Source: Siminovitchia fordii DSM 16014 = CIP 108821
Lineage (GTDB): Bacteria; Bacillota; Bacilli; Bacillales; Bacillaceae_C
Assembly (NCBI RefSeq): GCF_000374565.1
Contig: NZ_KB894694.1
Coordinates: forward strand, 62,001-126,000
Direction of reading: 5' to 3'
DNA: 64,000 bases
Positions within the stretch are counted from its first letter, which is position 1. Each line of letters begins with the position of its first letter. A program made the position numbers and the translations under genes. A model generated the notes under the pieces. It was not told where the DNA came from, searched no databases, and saw only the letters and a program-made list of their open reading frames with translations. Of the stretch, positions 1-8,830 are shown in pieces.

Positions 1-2
1 TC

Positions 3-455
3 GAAGTCGACGGCCAGACAGGAGTGGTGACCAAAATAAAATTGAGATCTACGTCCTTAAGGATGTACAAAGAAGGAACGCTTATCATTCCGAACCAGTA
101 TCTCATTGAAAACATGATTAAAAATATGGCGGACGAAAAACTTTATACGAATATTACTGTCAGTGTGGCTTATGGGACGGATACGAGAAAAGTGGAAGGT
201 TTGTTACAAGAAACAGCTAACCGAGGGATTGAAGGAGAAAAAGGCGTTTTGTCAGACCTTCCGCCATCCATCCGACTAACTGACATACAAGAGTCGACTT
301 TGATATTCTCCATTGAAATCCCAGTTGCAAACACCGAGACTAAAGAAAAGCTGGAAGATAAACTCCGCCATTTAATCGTCTCTGCTTTTTATAAAAATAA
401 TATACAGCCTGCAAATGTTCCCAATGGATCTGATAAAGGCAATATAGGTGAATGA
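3..455 (+). CDS. MscS-family mechanosensitive channel, C-terminal part
   Basis: The reading frame is open from the left edge of the window, so the gene is truncated and its start lies outside. The visible protein begins with a beta-domain stretch, VDGQTGVVTKIKLRSTSLR, followed by an IPNQYLIENMIKN motif. This pattern (G-V-V-x-x-I-x-L-R-x-T, then IPN) is typical of the conserved domain after the pore helix in small-conductance mechanosensitive channels, which release solutes through the membrane under hypo-osmotic shock. The remainder looks like the cytoplasmic alpha/beta C-terminal domain, ending in a polar tail. No terminator is evident after the stop. The family call rests on these motifs; the pore helix itself is not in the window. 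Confidence 0.75.
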   Translation, partial: EVDGQTGVVTKIKLRSTSLRMYKEGTLIIPNQYLIENMIKNMADEKLYTNITVSVAYGTDTRKVEGLLQETANRGIEGEKGVLSDLPPSIRLTDIQESTLIFSIEIPVANTETKEKLEDKLRHLIVSAFYKNNIQPANVPNGSDKGNIGE

Positions 456-476
456 TGGAGAGATTTTTGGGATAAT

Positions 477-578
477 AAGAAAAGAGGAATGCTCATTTAG
501 CGACGTACAGGCTTAGCAGAAAAGCGGGCATCTAAAACGATTCCCGAGGAAGCAGCACTCTAACCACTAGCAGGGCCG
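477..578 (+). repeat. degenerate copy of a dispersed intergenic repeat
   Basis: This stretch between the MscS gene and ytxJ carries the words AAGAAAAG, TTTAGCGACGTACAG, AGCAGAAA and CGATTCCCGAGGA in the same order as the longer element at 5957-6118. It is therefore a decayed copy of the same repeat family. The rest of the roughly 350-base gap (456-803) shows no convincing gene; an antisense reading frame at 560-742 lacks a ribosome binding site and recognisable motifs. Confidence 0.6.
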
Positions 579-803
579 CTACATCCTTGAATCAACTTTT
601 GAGCAGTTTTACTCCTATGATGTTGCATAAGATGCTCAAATAAGCTGACGTTTTCGGATACCGCTTCCTTGCAGGCTTGTGTCTTTAGATGGCTTGTCCT
701 TGTCGCTGGGCATCTAGCTGCCATACCAAAGAACAGAAACATGGTGCCAAAACTATCGTAAAGAAACCTCTACAAAACTTAGGATAAAGAAAGGATGACC
801 ATC

Positions 804-1139
804 ATGTCAGAATTAAAACAGATTACATCTGAATCAGAGTGGAAAGCCCTTATGCAGGATTCAAACGAGAAACCTGTACTTTTATTCAAACATAGTACAA
901 CTTGCCCTGTCAGCGCCAATGCCTATAAAGAATACCAGGAATTTGCAACTGACCTGGACAAGTACTATCTGATTGTAAGCGAAAGCCGTCCGGTGTCAAA
1001 CCAGGTAGCGGAGGATTTGGATATTAAACATGAGTCTCCGCAAATTTTCCTATTGAATGATGGTAAAGCTGTATGGAATACATCCCATTGGAATATTACA
1101 GGGGATAACATAAAACAAGCATTAGAAGAGAGTATTTAG
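804..1139 (+). CDS. ytxJ: bacillithiol-system thioredoxin-like protein YtxJ
   Basis: A protein of 111 residues with a thioredoxin-like fold and a monothiol active-site motif, TCPVS, near residue 34. YtxJ is a small redox protein linked to bacillithiol metabolism in Firmicutes (established family knowledge), probably cytoplasmic and acting on S-bacillithiolated proteins. The later ATG at 804 is chosen because AAGAAAGG lies nine bases before it, whereas the in-frame ATG at 795 directly abuts that ribosome binding site. The gene is a single unit closed by a strong hairpin at 1148-1176 and faces the convergent amidohydrolase gene. Confidence 0.85.
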   Translation: MSELKQITSESEWKALMQDSNEKPVLLFKHSTTCPVSANAYKEYQEFATDLDKYYLIVSESRPVSNQVAEDLDIKHESPQIFLLNDGKAVWNTSHWNITGDNIKQALEESI

Positions 1140-1147
1140 TAAATTAC

Positions 1148-1176
1148 TTAAGAGGGCGCAATTTGCGCCCTCTTAA
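1148..1176. terminator. bidirectional hairpin terminator
   Basis: A perfect 13-base inverted repeat, TTAAGAGGGCGCA with its complement, has a three-base loop. It sits between the stop of ytxJ and the stop of the convergent M20 hydrolase, so it can end transcription from both sides. The U-tracts are short. Confidence 0.75.
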
Positions 1177-2468
1177 TGATTGGCCAGCCGTCTTAAAGCC
1201 TCTTTCATCACCTGTACCCCGTTTACGCAGTCCGTAAGGGATGTCCACTCTTCAGGGGAATGGCTTTTTCCCTTATGGCTTGGAACAAAAATCATACCGG
1301 AAGGTACGTATTTTCCCATAACCATCGCATCATGGCCCGCTCCGCTTGGAATACTGATTGCCGTTAATCCATTTTTTTCAGCAGCAGCACGGACAGCTTC
1401 CTGAATTGTATCCGGAACAACAACAGGCGGGATTTTGACTTCTTCTTTCACTTTAATTTTCAGCCCTCGTTTTTGCGCGATCTCTTCAGCCGAGACTTTC
1501 ATAACATCAAGCATTTGATCCCTTGCACTTTCATCAATATCCCTTGCATCCACCATCACTTCGGTTTTACCGGCAATAACATTCGTTCCATTGGGAAAAA
1601 TATTCATTTTCCCGACAGTCGCTACAGCTGTTTCGCTAAATTTTCTTGGCATTTTTTCAACTGCCAGGATAAATTCACCGGCTGCAGCCACCGTATCTTT
1701 CCTGTATTCCATGGGGGTGTTACCAGCATGGTCCGTTTCACCATAGAAGGTAAAGGAAGTCCAGACAGGACCGGCAATCCCGTTTACGACACCGATATTT
1801 TTCCCTTCTGCCTCCAGCTTTTTTCCCTGCTCAATATGCAGTTCCAAAAAGGCATGTATTTCCTTTGGGTCTCTATAAGCGGATGAGATATTTTCAGGGT
1901 CGAAGCCGTATTCTTTCATCGCTTGATACAACACTTTTCCGTTTTTGTCCTTAAACTTCATCAGATCTTCCTTTTTTAATTCTCCCATCAATACCCTGCT
2001 CCCAAACAGACTGTTATTAAATCTTGCCCCTTCTTCGTCGACAAACACCACGAGTTCAACGGACCTTTTCAACAGGAGACCGGACTGGATAAGCGCCTTG
2101 ATGGCAAGAAGGCTGCTGATACATCCGAGTGGGCCGTCAAAAGCTCCGCCATTTGGGACGCTGTCCAAATGAGAGCCTGTCAAAACCGCAGGAAGGTCAG
2201 GATTTTCTCCCTCAATCCTTCCGAACAGATTTCCAATCGCATCTTCTTTTACCGTAAGGCCGATTTCTGTCATCCATTCGCTGAACAGCTGCTTAGCCTG
2301 ACTCTCTTCATCAGTATAAGGAAAGCGGGATACCCCTCCATCCTCTGTTCTTCCGATTCGCGCAAGCTTATCCAGCTTTTCGGCTAATTCTACTGGATCA
2401 ATCCCTTCATATGAAGGACAATTATTCAACTCCTTCAGCAAACGCTCTTTTGAAAATATTTCTTCCAT
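1173..2468 (-). CDS. M20-family N-carbamoyl-L-amino acid hydrolase / allantoate amidohydrolase-like
   Basis: A zinc-dependent amidohydrolase of 431 residues in the HyuC/AllC group, which cleave ureido or carbamoyl groups from amino acids or allantoate in the cytoplasm. Visible metal-site motifs are GSHLDSVPNGGAFDG, DEEGARFN and LHIEQG, followed by the dimerisation-domain signature HAGNTPM and late motifs GAGHDAM and SHKGKSHSPEEW. ATG at 2468 (protein starting MEEIF) is chosen over an upstream TTG at 2534 because AAAGCGGTG lies just before it and the protein then has the usual family length. The exact substrate cannot be told from sequence. It stands alone, divergent from the flavin reductase-like gene. 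Confidence 0.8.
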   Translation of the reverse strand: MEEIFSKERLLKELNNCPSYEGIDPVELAEKLDKLARIGRTEDGGVSRFPYTDEESQAKQLFSEWMTEIGLTVKEDAIGNLFGRIEGENPDLPAVLTGSHLDSVPNGGAFDGPLGCISSLLAIKALIQSGLLLKRSVELVVFVDEEGARFNNSLFGSRVLMGELKKEDLMKFKDKNGKVLYQAMKEYGFDPENISSAYRDPKEIHAFLELHIEQGKKLEAEGKNIGVVNGIAGPVWTSFTFYGETDHAGNTPMEYRKDTVAAAGEFILAVEKMPRKFSETAVATVGKMNIFPNGTNVIAGKTEVMVDARDIDESARDQMLDVMKVSAEEIAQKRGLKIKVKEEVKIPPVVVPDTIQEAVRAAAEKNGLTAISIPSGAGHDAMVMGKYVPSGMIFVPSHKGKSHSPEEWTSLTDCVNGVQVMKEALRRLANH

Positions 2469-2616
2469 GATCAACACCGCTTTCAATGGAAAAGTATATA
2501 TACTCAGAATACTAGATGACAGCTGTCCGGACAAAAGATAAATATTAACTTTTCAGCAAAGCTTGTGTACAATGAAATAAAAACTGATCGGAATATTCCA
2601 AGAAAGGCGGTATTTT

Positions 2617-3240
2617 ATGATCACTCTTGATCCAAATGAGCTTAAGGGAAAAGAAATGTACAAGCTGTTATCGGGGACCATCGTTCCGCGGCCCATCGCG
2701 TTTGTCACCACTTCTTCCACCGTAAATGGCGCTGTTAACGCAGCACCATTCAGCTTTTTCAATATCGTCAGCAGCGACCCTCCTCTTATTTCACTTTCCA
2801 TCGGAAGAAAAAAAGGCAATGCGATGAAAGACACGGCGAGAAATGCCATTGAAAATGGTGAGCTTGTTGTACATATAAGTACGGAAGATATCATTGAAGA
2901 TATAAACGAAACAGCTGCTTTGCTTCCTGCAGCGATTAGCGAATTGGAACTGACTGGACTTAATATTGTAGAGAGTACACATGTGAGCGTCCCCGGAATT
3001 TTGGAAGCAAAGGTGCGCTTTGAGTGCCGCCTTGAACATCATCACGAAATTAAAAATGACCAAGGAAAGACCGTTGCTGATTTTCTCATGGCTCGCGTTA
3101 TATTCGTACATATGGACGAAAGAGTATATGACCTTCAAAAAGGCTATGTTCTCACTGAAGCTTTACGCCCTGTTGCTCGGCTTGCAGGAAGCGACTATGC
3201 AGAATTGGGAAAGCTGTACAGCCTGGTCCGTCCTGAATAA
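2617..3240 (+). CDS. flavin reductase-like domain protein (DIM6/NTAB family)
   Basis: A protein of 207 residues with the split-barrel FMN-binding fold of the flavin reductase-like family. The motif LLSGTIVPRPIAFVTT and the following NAAPFSFFNIVSSDPPLIS are characteristic. Members reduce or bind FMN, and many act as flavin-supplying partners or as oxidoreductases of unknown substrate. AAAGGCGG precedes the ATG at good spacing. No monooxygenase partner lies beside it; the divergent M20 hydrolase could share its promoter region, though the two need not be related in function. Confidence 0.75.
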   Translation: MITLDPNELKGKEMYKLLSGTIVPRPIAFVTTSSTVNGAVNAAPFSFFNIVSSDPPLISLSIGRKKGNAMKDTARNAIENGELVVHISTEDIIEDINETAALLPAAISELELTGLNIVESTHVSVPGILEAKVRFECRLEHHHEIKNDQGKTVADFLMARVIFVHMDERVYDLQKGYVLTEALRPVARLAGSDYAELGKLYSLVRPE

Positions 3241-3308
3241 TTTCCGATATTTTTTATAACAACGGGGATAATATATTACACGATATATCTTTAAAAGGAG
3301 AGCCCCCG

Positions 3309-3461
3309 ATGAAAAGAGATGAACAGGAGCAGCTTCGCAGCCTTTCCAAGTTGAATCTTAAAAGAAAATCAAAGGAAGAAGTATTAGAATGGAGTCCTAC
3401 AGGGTATGGATTTATATCCGCCATTCAGCAGAATGATGCAGAAACAGAATCAGAGGATTAA
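3309..3461 (+). CDS. small hypothetical protein (50 residues)
   Basis: A short open frame that starts with ATG after AAAAGGAG at nine-base spacing and encodes a charged protein beginning MKRDEQEQLRSLSKLNLK and ending in an acidic tail (AETESED). The middle holds an EWSPTGYGFISAIQ stretch. No family was recognised. Strong ribosome binding and a neighbouring small gene on the same strand, closed by a shared terminator, make expression plausible. Confidence 0.5.
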   Translation: MKRDEQEQLRSLSKLNLKRKSKEEVLEWSPTGYGFISAIQQNDAETESED

Positions 3462-3482
3462 GAGCTGGAAAGGATGAAATAG

Positions 3483-3647
3483 ATGAGAAAGTGGAATAAA
3501 GAAGCAGCACCCAATAATAATATGACAAGTGCCGATATCGAATTTTCCATGAGAAACAACAAGGAGAACATCGAATTTTCCGAAGAGCTCGCGGATGGCG
3601 GCGAAAGAAATGAACGATACGAGGATCAGAAAAATAAAGAGCGTTAA
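3483..3647 (+). CDS. small acidic protein with YfhD-like motif
   Basis: A protein of 54 residues starting MRKWNKEAAPNNN. It contains twice the motif IEFS, the second time as NIEFSEELADGGERN, which resembles the conserved FSEELAD core of the small Bacillus YfhD family. GAAAGGATG lies upstream of the ATG. It follows the preceding small gene after 21 bases and ends in the stem of the terminator at 3647-3683, so the two probably form one short operon. The function of YfhD-type proteins is unknown to me; the resemblance is a motif match only. Confidence 0.5.
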   Translation: MRKWNKEAAPNNNMTSADIEFSMRNNKENIEFSEELADGGERNERYEDQKNKER

Positions 3648-3683
3648 AAGCGGCAGACAGGATCGTCCCCTGTCTGCCGCTTT
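3647..3683. terminator. bidirectional hairpin terminator
   Basis: A perfect 15-base stem, AAAGCGGCAGACAGG with its complement, and a seven-base loop. It lies between the small-gene pair on the plus strand and the Na/Pi cotransporter gene on the minus strand, with A/T runs on both sides. Confidence 0.85.
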
Positions 3684-3687
3684 ATAT

Positions 3688-5310
3688 TTAAACATCCCCA
3701 ATGACAGCCTGTGCGATGTTTACCGCATGGTCACCGATGCGCTCAAGGTTGCTGACAATATCCACATAAACGATTCCGGCCGTACCGGTACACTTATTGT
3801 CATTGAGCCGCTGGATATGCTTTTTACGGAGATCCCGCTCCATTCTATTGATCAGCCTTTCATTGGCCAGCACCGCCCCCGCTTTAGATTCATTATCTTC
3901 CTGCAAAGACTCAAGTGCCTGATGCAGAGTCGAAGAAGTCAACTCAAACATCCTGTCCAAATCGTGGATGGCCGATTCAGAAAACTTTACTTTATTCTGG
4001 ATCTGACTGTCAACAAGTTCCATGATATTTTCTATATGATCTCCGATTCGTTCCAAATCCATCACTGTGTTCAAGAGTGAACTGTGGGTTTTTAAGTCCT
4101 GGTCTGATAAGGAATGATATGAAATTTGAACCAAATAATCGGTAATCACCTTATCCAAGTTGTTCAGGGCATCTTCAATTTGTGGAAGCAGCTCCCGGTG
4201 TTTCTTTTCTCTTGTTTTATAAAAACCGCTTACTTCTTTTAGCCCCTGTTCTGCCAGCTCACCCATACGAAGAACTTCTTTTTTACCCTGCCCAAGCGCA
4301 ATGGATGGAGATTGGCGGATAAATTTCTCACCCAAATGAACTGGTTTATGTTCAATCATCTTGTCCTCACCAGGTACAAGCTTAGTCACAATCCAAGCCA
4401 AGACAGCAATGAAAGGGAATTGAATAATCGTATTTGACACATTAAATGTTCCGTGGGCAAATGCAATCGTCATCTTTGGATTCAAAGCAAATGTTGCCTG
4501 CATATATTCGACAAGATGAGTAAATGGAATAAACAAGATCAACACAAGGATTGTGCCAATAACATTAAACATGACATGAGTTAATGCAGCCCGCTTTGCT
4601 GCAACCGAAGCACCTATGGATGCCAAAATGGCTGTAATCGTTGTTCCGATATTATCACCGAACAAAATTGGCAAGGCTGCTTGCAGGGTAATGGTACCTT
4701 GATCAAAAAGTGTTTGGAGAAGTGCAATAGATGCAGATGAACTTTGAACAATGACAGTAAAAAGAACACCTACTAGGACTCCAAGGAGTGGATGATCACT
4801 AAGACTTACTGTTAAGTCAGTGAAAAATTGTGCTCCACGGAGCGGCTTCATCGCATCGCCCATTAGGCTTAAACCGAAAAACAAGGCGCCGAATCCAAAA
4901 AACACAGTACCAAAATTATTGATTTTATGATTTTTGAAAAAGAAAATCAAGAATGCACCAATTGCAATAATCGGCAAGGCATAGTCAGAAATATTGATTC
5001 CGATAATAAAAGCTGTGACTGTCGTACCAATATTGGCGCCCATTATGACCCCAATTGCCTGCCTCAAGGTCATAAAGCCTGCTGTGACCAGTCCGATTGT
5101 CAAGACCGTCGTTCCGGAACTAGATTGGATGAGGCCAGTAACAACAATACCGGTTAGAACGCCTAGGATCGGCCTTGTAGTAAATCTGTCAAGCAAATCC
5201 CGAAGCCCGTCGCCAGCCACTTTCTGGAGTCCGTCGCCCATCGTTTTAATCCCGTATAGGAAAATTCCCAGTCCTCCAAAAAACATGAAAAGCAATGTTT
5301 GCAAGTCCAT
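3688..5310 (-). CDS. Na/Pi cotransporter family protein with PhoU-like C-terminal domain
   Basis: A membrane protein of 540 residues. The first 320 or so residues contain two inverted membrane repeats, each with the phosphate-cotransporter signature QSSS (GLIQSSSGTTVL and VIVQSSSASIALL) and conserved GANIGTT and GDNIGTT segments. The last 200 residues are soluble and helical with two PhoU-type motifs, LERIGDH, so the protein joins a type II sodium/phosphate transporter to a regulatory PhoU-like domain. Such proteins move phosphate across the cytoplasmic membrane; direction and physiological role vary. It stands alone, with a terminator downstream and repeats upstream. Confidence 0.88.
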   Translation of the reverse strand: MDLQTLLFMFFGGLGIFLYGIKTMGDGLQKVAGDGLRDLLDRFTTRPILGVLTGIVVTGLIQSSSGTTVLTIGLVTAGFMTLRQAIGVIMGANIGTTVTAFIIGINISDYALPIIAIGAFLIFFFKNHKINNFGTVFFGFGALFFGLSLMGDAMKPLRGAQFFTDLTVSLSDHPLLGVLVGVLFTVIVQSSSASIALLQTLFDQGTITLQAALPILFGDNIGTTITAILASIGASVAAKRAALTHVMFNVIGTILVLILFIPFTHLVEYMQATFALNPKMTIAFAHGTFNVSNTIIQFPFIAVLAWIVTKLVPGEDKMIEHKPVHLGEKFIRQSPSIALGQGKKEVLRMGELAEQGLKEVSGFYKTREKKHRELLPQIEDALNNLDKVITDYLVQISYHSLSDQDLKTHSSLLNTVMDLERIGDHIENIMELVDSQIQNKVKFSESAIHDLDRMFELTSSTLHQALESLQEDNESKAGAVLANERLINRMERDLRKKHIQRLNDNKCTGTAGIVYVDIVSNLERIGDHAVNIAQAVIGDV

Positions 5311-5384
5311 TTCTTCAGCCCTTTATTCAATAGTTAGAAAAATAAGATTGACCAAGTATTCTTTTTAAACAAAAATACATTCTG

Positions 5385-5536
5385 TCTAGCTCCGACGGAC
5401 AGGTGGTTCTAGTGCCACCGAAGCCACAGGATGTGGCGTCCTGAGGCGACCAGGCGCCGTCAGCTCGAGGTCACAAGTCAAATTGCTGTGGTGGCTGAAG
5501 AACTGCCTCCCAGCAATTCGCCTTGCGCTTTTCTTA
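5385..5536 (-). repeat. structured intergenic repeat, copy A (reverse orientation)
   Basis: Read on the minus strand this element runs from AAGAAAAGCGC to CCTGTCCGTCGGAGCTAGA. It shares the words CATCCTGTGGC, GGCACTAGA and CCTGTCCGTCGGAG with the direct copy at 5626-5730, so the two form an inverted pair around a short AT-rich spacer. CTAGCTCC and AAAAGCG ends of this type are scattered through many Bacillaceae genomes. Confidence 0.6.
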
Positions 5537-5625
5537 TATCTTTTCGACATTATTTTATCCTTAAATAATACTAATGAAGATATATTAAAAAGTAAACAAA
5601 ACCAATGTAAAGAATTTGTTACAAT

Positions 5626-5730
5626 AAAAGCGGAGGGCGGCTGCTTAGGGGCGACAAGCGCTGGCCGCCTTAAGTCGCCACGTCCTGTGGCGCCGTATGC
5701 ACTAGGACATCCTGTCCGTCGGAGGGCAAG
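5626..5730 (+). repeat. structured intergenic repeat, copy B
   Basis: Begins AAAAGCGGAGGGCGG and contains GGGGCGACAAGCGCTGG, CGTCCTGTGGC, GCACTAGGACATC and ends CCTGTCCGTCGGAGG. Its second half matches copy A at 5385-5536 in inverted orientation. No coding potential with a ribosome binding site was found across it. Confidence 0.6.
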
Positions 5731-5816
5731 TAAGTGAAGTCGTCCTTTAACTTCATTGGCTTGACCGAGGCGACCTCGAGCCCCTGCCGACCGGAGCTGT
5801 ACAGTAGAAAAGCGGA

Positions 5817-5943
5817 AGCGCCTGTACATCGACGTATGTGCTGGACTGAAACGAGTGAGATAAAGGAGAGTCGAAAGACGATAGTCTTTCGTTCTCGACT
5901 TATCGTAAACGAGTTGAAGGAAGCACACTAGTCGATAGGCGCT
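5817..5943. repeat. long imperfect hairpin element
   Basis: The sequence between AGCGCCT (5817) and AGGCGCT (5943) folds back on itself. The apex is a perfect CGAAAGAC-GATA-GTCTTTCG hairpin at 5872-5891, and the outer arms pair in patches. It is part of the same repeat-rich intergenic block (5311-6222) and lacks any transposase gene. Confidence 0.55.
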
Positions 5944-5956
5944 GGAACTGGACAAT

Positions 5957-6118
5957 AAGAAAAGCGGAAGTGTTCGTTTAGCGACGTACAGATAAGCAGA
6001 AATGCGAAAACGCCTTGTTTAACCCCGACAAGCATAAGTCGATTCCCGAGGAGGTAGCTTTTCAGCCACCACAGGGAATAGGCTTATGACCTCGAGGGGC
6101 TAAGCGTTGTAGCTAGAC
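5957..6118 (+). repeat. structured intergenic repeat, copy C
   Basis: Starts AAGAAAAGCGGAAGTGTTCG, then TTTAGCGACGTACAG, CCCCGACAAGCATAAG, CGATTCCCGAGGAGG and ends CCTCGAGGGGCTAAGCG before TAGCTAGA. It matches the degenerate copy at 477-578. The internal CATAAG and its complement (CTTATG) suggest a folded RNA or DNA structure. Confidence 0.6.
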
Positions 6119-6222
6119 ATGGACGATTCCTGACGAGTTAAAAGAAAAAGAAAAGCGTAGGTGCTCTTTTCAGGATGCACAGACTGGATGGTTCCTAACC
6201 TGACTAATAGGGAGGCGAGACC

Positions 6223-6776
6223 ATGGAAAAGATACAACCAAATGTATATAACATGTTAAACGGTGAAAAGTTCGAAGTAAGAACAGCTTTACCCAAAGAT
6301 GCTGATCAATCGATACATTTCACAAAAAACATTTTAGTAGAGGCACCCTATTTACTGACTTCTTCGGCCGAATTTAAGATAACAACTGAAAAACAAAACA
6401 GTTCTTGCAGGAAATCTATAAAAACGAAGGAAGGTTAGCCCTTCTTGCAGATCATGAAGGGGAAATTATTGGGTTTCTAGACTTTCACTGTGGTCACAAA
6501 AAACGAAATGAACACCAAGGCTCTTTCGGAATGAGTGTAAAAAAAGAGTTTCGCAATCAGGGAGTCGGCAAAGCTTTACTTAAATGCCTTATACGATGGG
6601 CTGAAAACAACCCTTTGATTGAAAGAATTTCCCTTGAAGTTTTTTCCAATAACAAAGGTGCTATCCATCTATATACGAGCTTTGGATTTGTTGAAGAGGG
6701 GATACAAAGAAGAGCAATAAAAAATGACGATGGGAGTTATGAAGATATCATATTGATGGCATTATTCCTAAATTAA
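6223..6776 (+). pseudogene. GNAT acetyltransferase, frameshifted
   Basis: A GNAT-family N-acetyltransferase split into two frames. Frame one starts at ATG 6223 after GGGAGGCGAG and runs to about 6400; the family sequence then continues in another frame (FLQEIYKNEGRLALL) to 6776. The second part carries the acetyl-CoA loop FRNQGVGKALLK and the typical ending LYTSFGFVEEG. One base appears to be missing around AACAGTTC at 6396-6403. Either the gene is inactivated or there is a sequencing error. Upstream are the dispersed repeats; downstream is the convergent thiF. Confidence 0.75.
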
Positions 6777-6825
6777 ATTAAGCAAGGAGGTACTTACGCA
6801 CCTCCTGTTTTACATTTTAGACTTT

Positions 6826-7839
6826 TCATCCCAACAGCTTTGCCGCAACAGTTTTTGCTTCGACAATATCCTTCGTGCCATGCACCAGCATGCGGCCATC
6901 CCGAAATAATACAATTCGATGACCATCAAAATGGCAGGCAACCAAATGCATATTGGAAATTAGATCGCTCACTATCGGGCGAATGGACTCAGCAATCGAT
7001 CTAAGTTCCACACCTCTATAACGTGATAATGTAAGCTGCACTGTGTCCCGCCCACACAAAACAGCTGTTTTTGTCTGGTTTTCCCTCGATAAGAAAGGAT
7101 ACTCCGCTTTCTCAGAACAACTGGGGCAATTATGACGGCGAAGGGTCGTCACATCAATCGCCGCCTGTTCACCTGTCCATAGATCAAAGGACTTCAGCCT
7201 GTGATCAACTTCTTCTCCGACAATATACTTGAAAGCATTTGTTACTTGGTGGGCAGCAACGACCTGGATGATCGGGCTGATGACGCCTGCCGTGTCGCAG
7301 GTCAACGTTTGGGGCGGCAATGTGTCAAGCAGGCAATGGAGACACGGATGGTTCCCTATCCCAATGCAATACGTCAACCCATAACTGGCCACAACTGCCC
7401 CCATCAAAAATGGGGTACTTGTTTTTAATGCAGCATCATTCATTAAAAGCCTTGTTTCAATATTATCTGTCGCATCCACAATAAGAGTTTTTCCTTTTGC
7501 CAGCTCTTCTGCGTTTTCCTGTGTAACATCAGCTGTAAAAGTTTCAACTTCTATCATACTATTCAGTTCGCCTAGTCGACGTTTAGCTGCAACCGCCTTA
7601 GGAAGCTGATCCCTTACATCCTTCTCTGTATAAAGCTGCTGCCTCTGCAAATTGCTCCAATCCAAAATGTCCCGGTCCACAATCGTCAGCTTTCCGACAC
7701 CGGAGCGTGCAAACATTTCTGCGCTTGCAGATCCTAGCGCCCCTGCCCCGATAATCAAAACATGGGCCTGACCTATTTTTTTTTGACCATCTTCCCCTAT
7801 GGGGTCAAACAATTCCTGCCGCGAATATCGTTCGATCAA
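6826..7839 (-). CDS. thiF: thiazole biosynthesis adenylyltransferase ThiF
   Basis: A 337-residue E1-like enzyme that adenylates the C-terminal glycine of ThiS so that sulphur can be loaded for thiazole formation. The nucleotide-binding loop is [14 protein letters not shown] (from about residue 28), followed by the arginine-bearing NLQRQQLY segment and two zinc-binding pairs, CLHC and CPSC. The C-terminal 70 or so residues form an extra domain seen in Bacillus ThiF/MoeB-like proteins. It starts at a TTG that overlaps the thiG stop codon (TTGA), showing translational coupling. It is the last gene of the TPP-controlled operon; no thiD follows. Confidence 0.9.
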   Translation of the reverse strand: MIERYSRQELFDPIGEDGQKKIGQAHVLIIGAGALGSASAEMFARSGVGKLTIVDRDILDWSNLQRQQLYTEKDVRDQLPKAVAAKRRLGELNSMIEVETFTADVTQENAEELAKGKTLIVDATDNIETRLLMNDAALKTSTPFLMGAVVASYGLTYCIGIGNHPCLHCLLDTLPPQTLTCDTAGVISPIIQVVAAHQVTNAFKYIVGEEVDHRLKSFDLWTGEQAAIDVTTLRRHNCPSCSEKAEYPFLSRENQTKTAVLCGRDTVQLTLSRYRGVELRSIAESIRPIVSDLISNMHLVACHFDGHRIVLFRDGRMLVHGTKDIVEAKTVAAKLLG

Positions 7840-8609
7840 GTTGAAAGCAATCCTTCCATAGGACTGCTTGCCACAGCATAATCCCTTTCTTCAATGCGCC
7901 CTGCCTCATACCCCAGGCGACCGGCTTCAATTGCAAGCTTCATTGCCTCGGCCATTTTTACAGGGTCCTTTGCACCCGAAACCGCTGTGTTCAACAGCAC
8001 TGCGTCTGCTCCAAGTTCCATGGCGAATGCCGCGTCTTTTGGGGAACCAATTCCCGCATCGATAATGACAGGCACCTTCGATTGTTCAATGATGAATTTT
8101 AAATTCAGCGGGTTTAAAATCCCCTTTCCTGAACCGATCGGCGATGCACCCGGCATGACGGCATGGACACCAAGCTCCTCCAGCCTTCGGGCCAATACCA
8201 CATCATCCGATGTATACGCAAGCACTGTAAAACCTTCCTCCAACAACAATTCCGAAGCTCTTAGCGTTTCAACCGGATCCGGCAGCAGCGAACGGTCACA
8301 ACCAATGATTTCCACCTTTACCATGTCACATAATCCTGAAGCCTTTGCCAGCTTTGCCGTTCTGACAGCTTCCTCGGCAGTTTTTGCCCCAGCCGTATTG
8401 GGGAGCAGGGTGTATTTTGATAAATCCAGCATCTCCAGGAAATTCGGCTGAGAGGGCTCAAACACATTCATCCTCCTTACTGCAAAGGTAAGTATTTCAG
8501 CTTCCGATACACGAACCGCTTCCTTTTGGATTTGAAAAGACGGATACTTGCCCGTTCCAAGCAACAGTCTTGATTGAAAAGTTTTCTCTCCTATTTTTAA
8601 CATATTCAT
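7836..8609 (-). CDS. thiG: thiazole synthase ThiG
   Basis: A TIM-barrel enzyme of 257 residues that condenses deoxyxylulose 5-phosphate, dehydroglycine and ThiS-thiocarboxylate into the thiazole phosphate. Conserved segments seen: [10 protein letters not shown] near the start, the Schiff-base lysine in VKVEIIGCD, and [13 protein letters not shown] with [15 protein letters not shown] for phosphate binding. The ribosome binding site AGGAGGATGACAAG overlaps the glycine codons that end thiS. The call is secure. Confidence 0.95.
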   Translation of the reverse strand: MNMLKIGEKTFQSRLLLGTGKYPSFQIQKEAVRVSEAEILTFAVRRMNVFEPSQPNFLEMLDLSKYTLLPNTAGAKTAEEAVRTAKLAKASGLCDMVKVEIIGCDRSLLPDPVETLRASELLLEEGFTVLAYTSDDVVLARRLEELGVHAVMPGASPIGSGKGILNPLNLKFIIEQSKVPVIIDAGIGSPKDAAFAMELGADAVLLNTAVSGAKDPVKMAEAMKLAIEAGRLGYEAGRIEERDYAVASSPMEGLLST

Positions 8610-8613
8610 CTTG

Positions 8614-8814
8614 TCATCCTCCTCCTACAAAATGGATCATTTCCACTTCATCCCGATCCCGGATCGGCCTGTCATAATCATCTTTTTGAACTATTTCTTT
8701 ATTTACTTCAACAATCACAATCCGTTTGGAAAGTTCAAGGTGTTCAAGAAGCTGCTGAACATTTGAAACATCTTCCGGCAGCTCATATGAGTTCCCATTT
8801 AACGTGATCTCCAT
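8614..8814 (-). CDS. thiS: sulphur carrier protein ThiS
   Basis: A ubiquitin-like carrier of 66 residues ending in the required Gly-Gly (FVGGG), where ThiF adenylates and sulphur is attached. The start at 8814 ([15 protein letters not shown]) follows AGGGAGG and gives the normal family length; a longer frame to 8919 would run into tenI. The final glycine codons double as the ribosome binding site for thiG, five bases downstream, which links carrier and synthase production. Confidence 0.93.
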   Translation of the reverse strand: MEITLNGNSYELPEDVSNVQQLLEHLELSKRIVIVEVNKEIVQKDDYDRPIRDRDEVEMIHFVGGG

Positions 8815-8830
8815 AACATTCAACCTCCCT

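Noticed and set aside
560-742. Minus-strand frame of 60 codons upstream of ytxJ
   Set aside because: No ribosome binding site or motif; it overlaps the decayed repeat.
5386-5955. Long antisense frame of 189 codons across the repeat block
   Set aside because: It runs through several repeat copies, lacks a ribosome binding site, and its composition is that of repeat DNA rather than protein.
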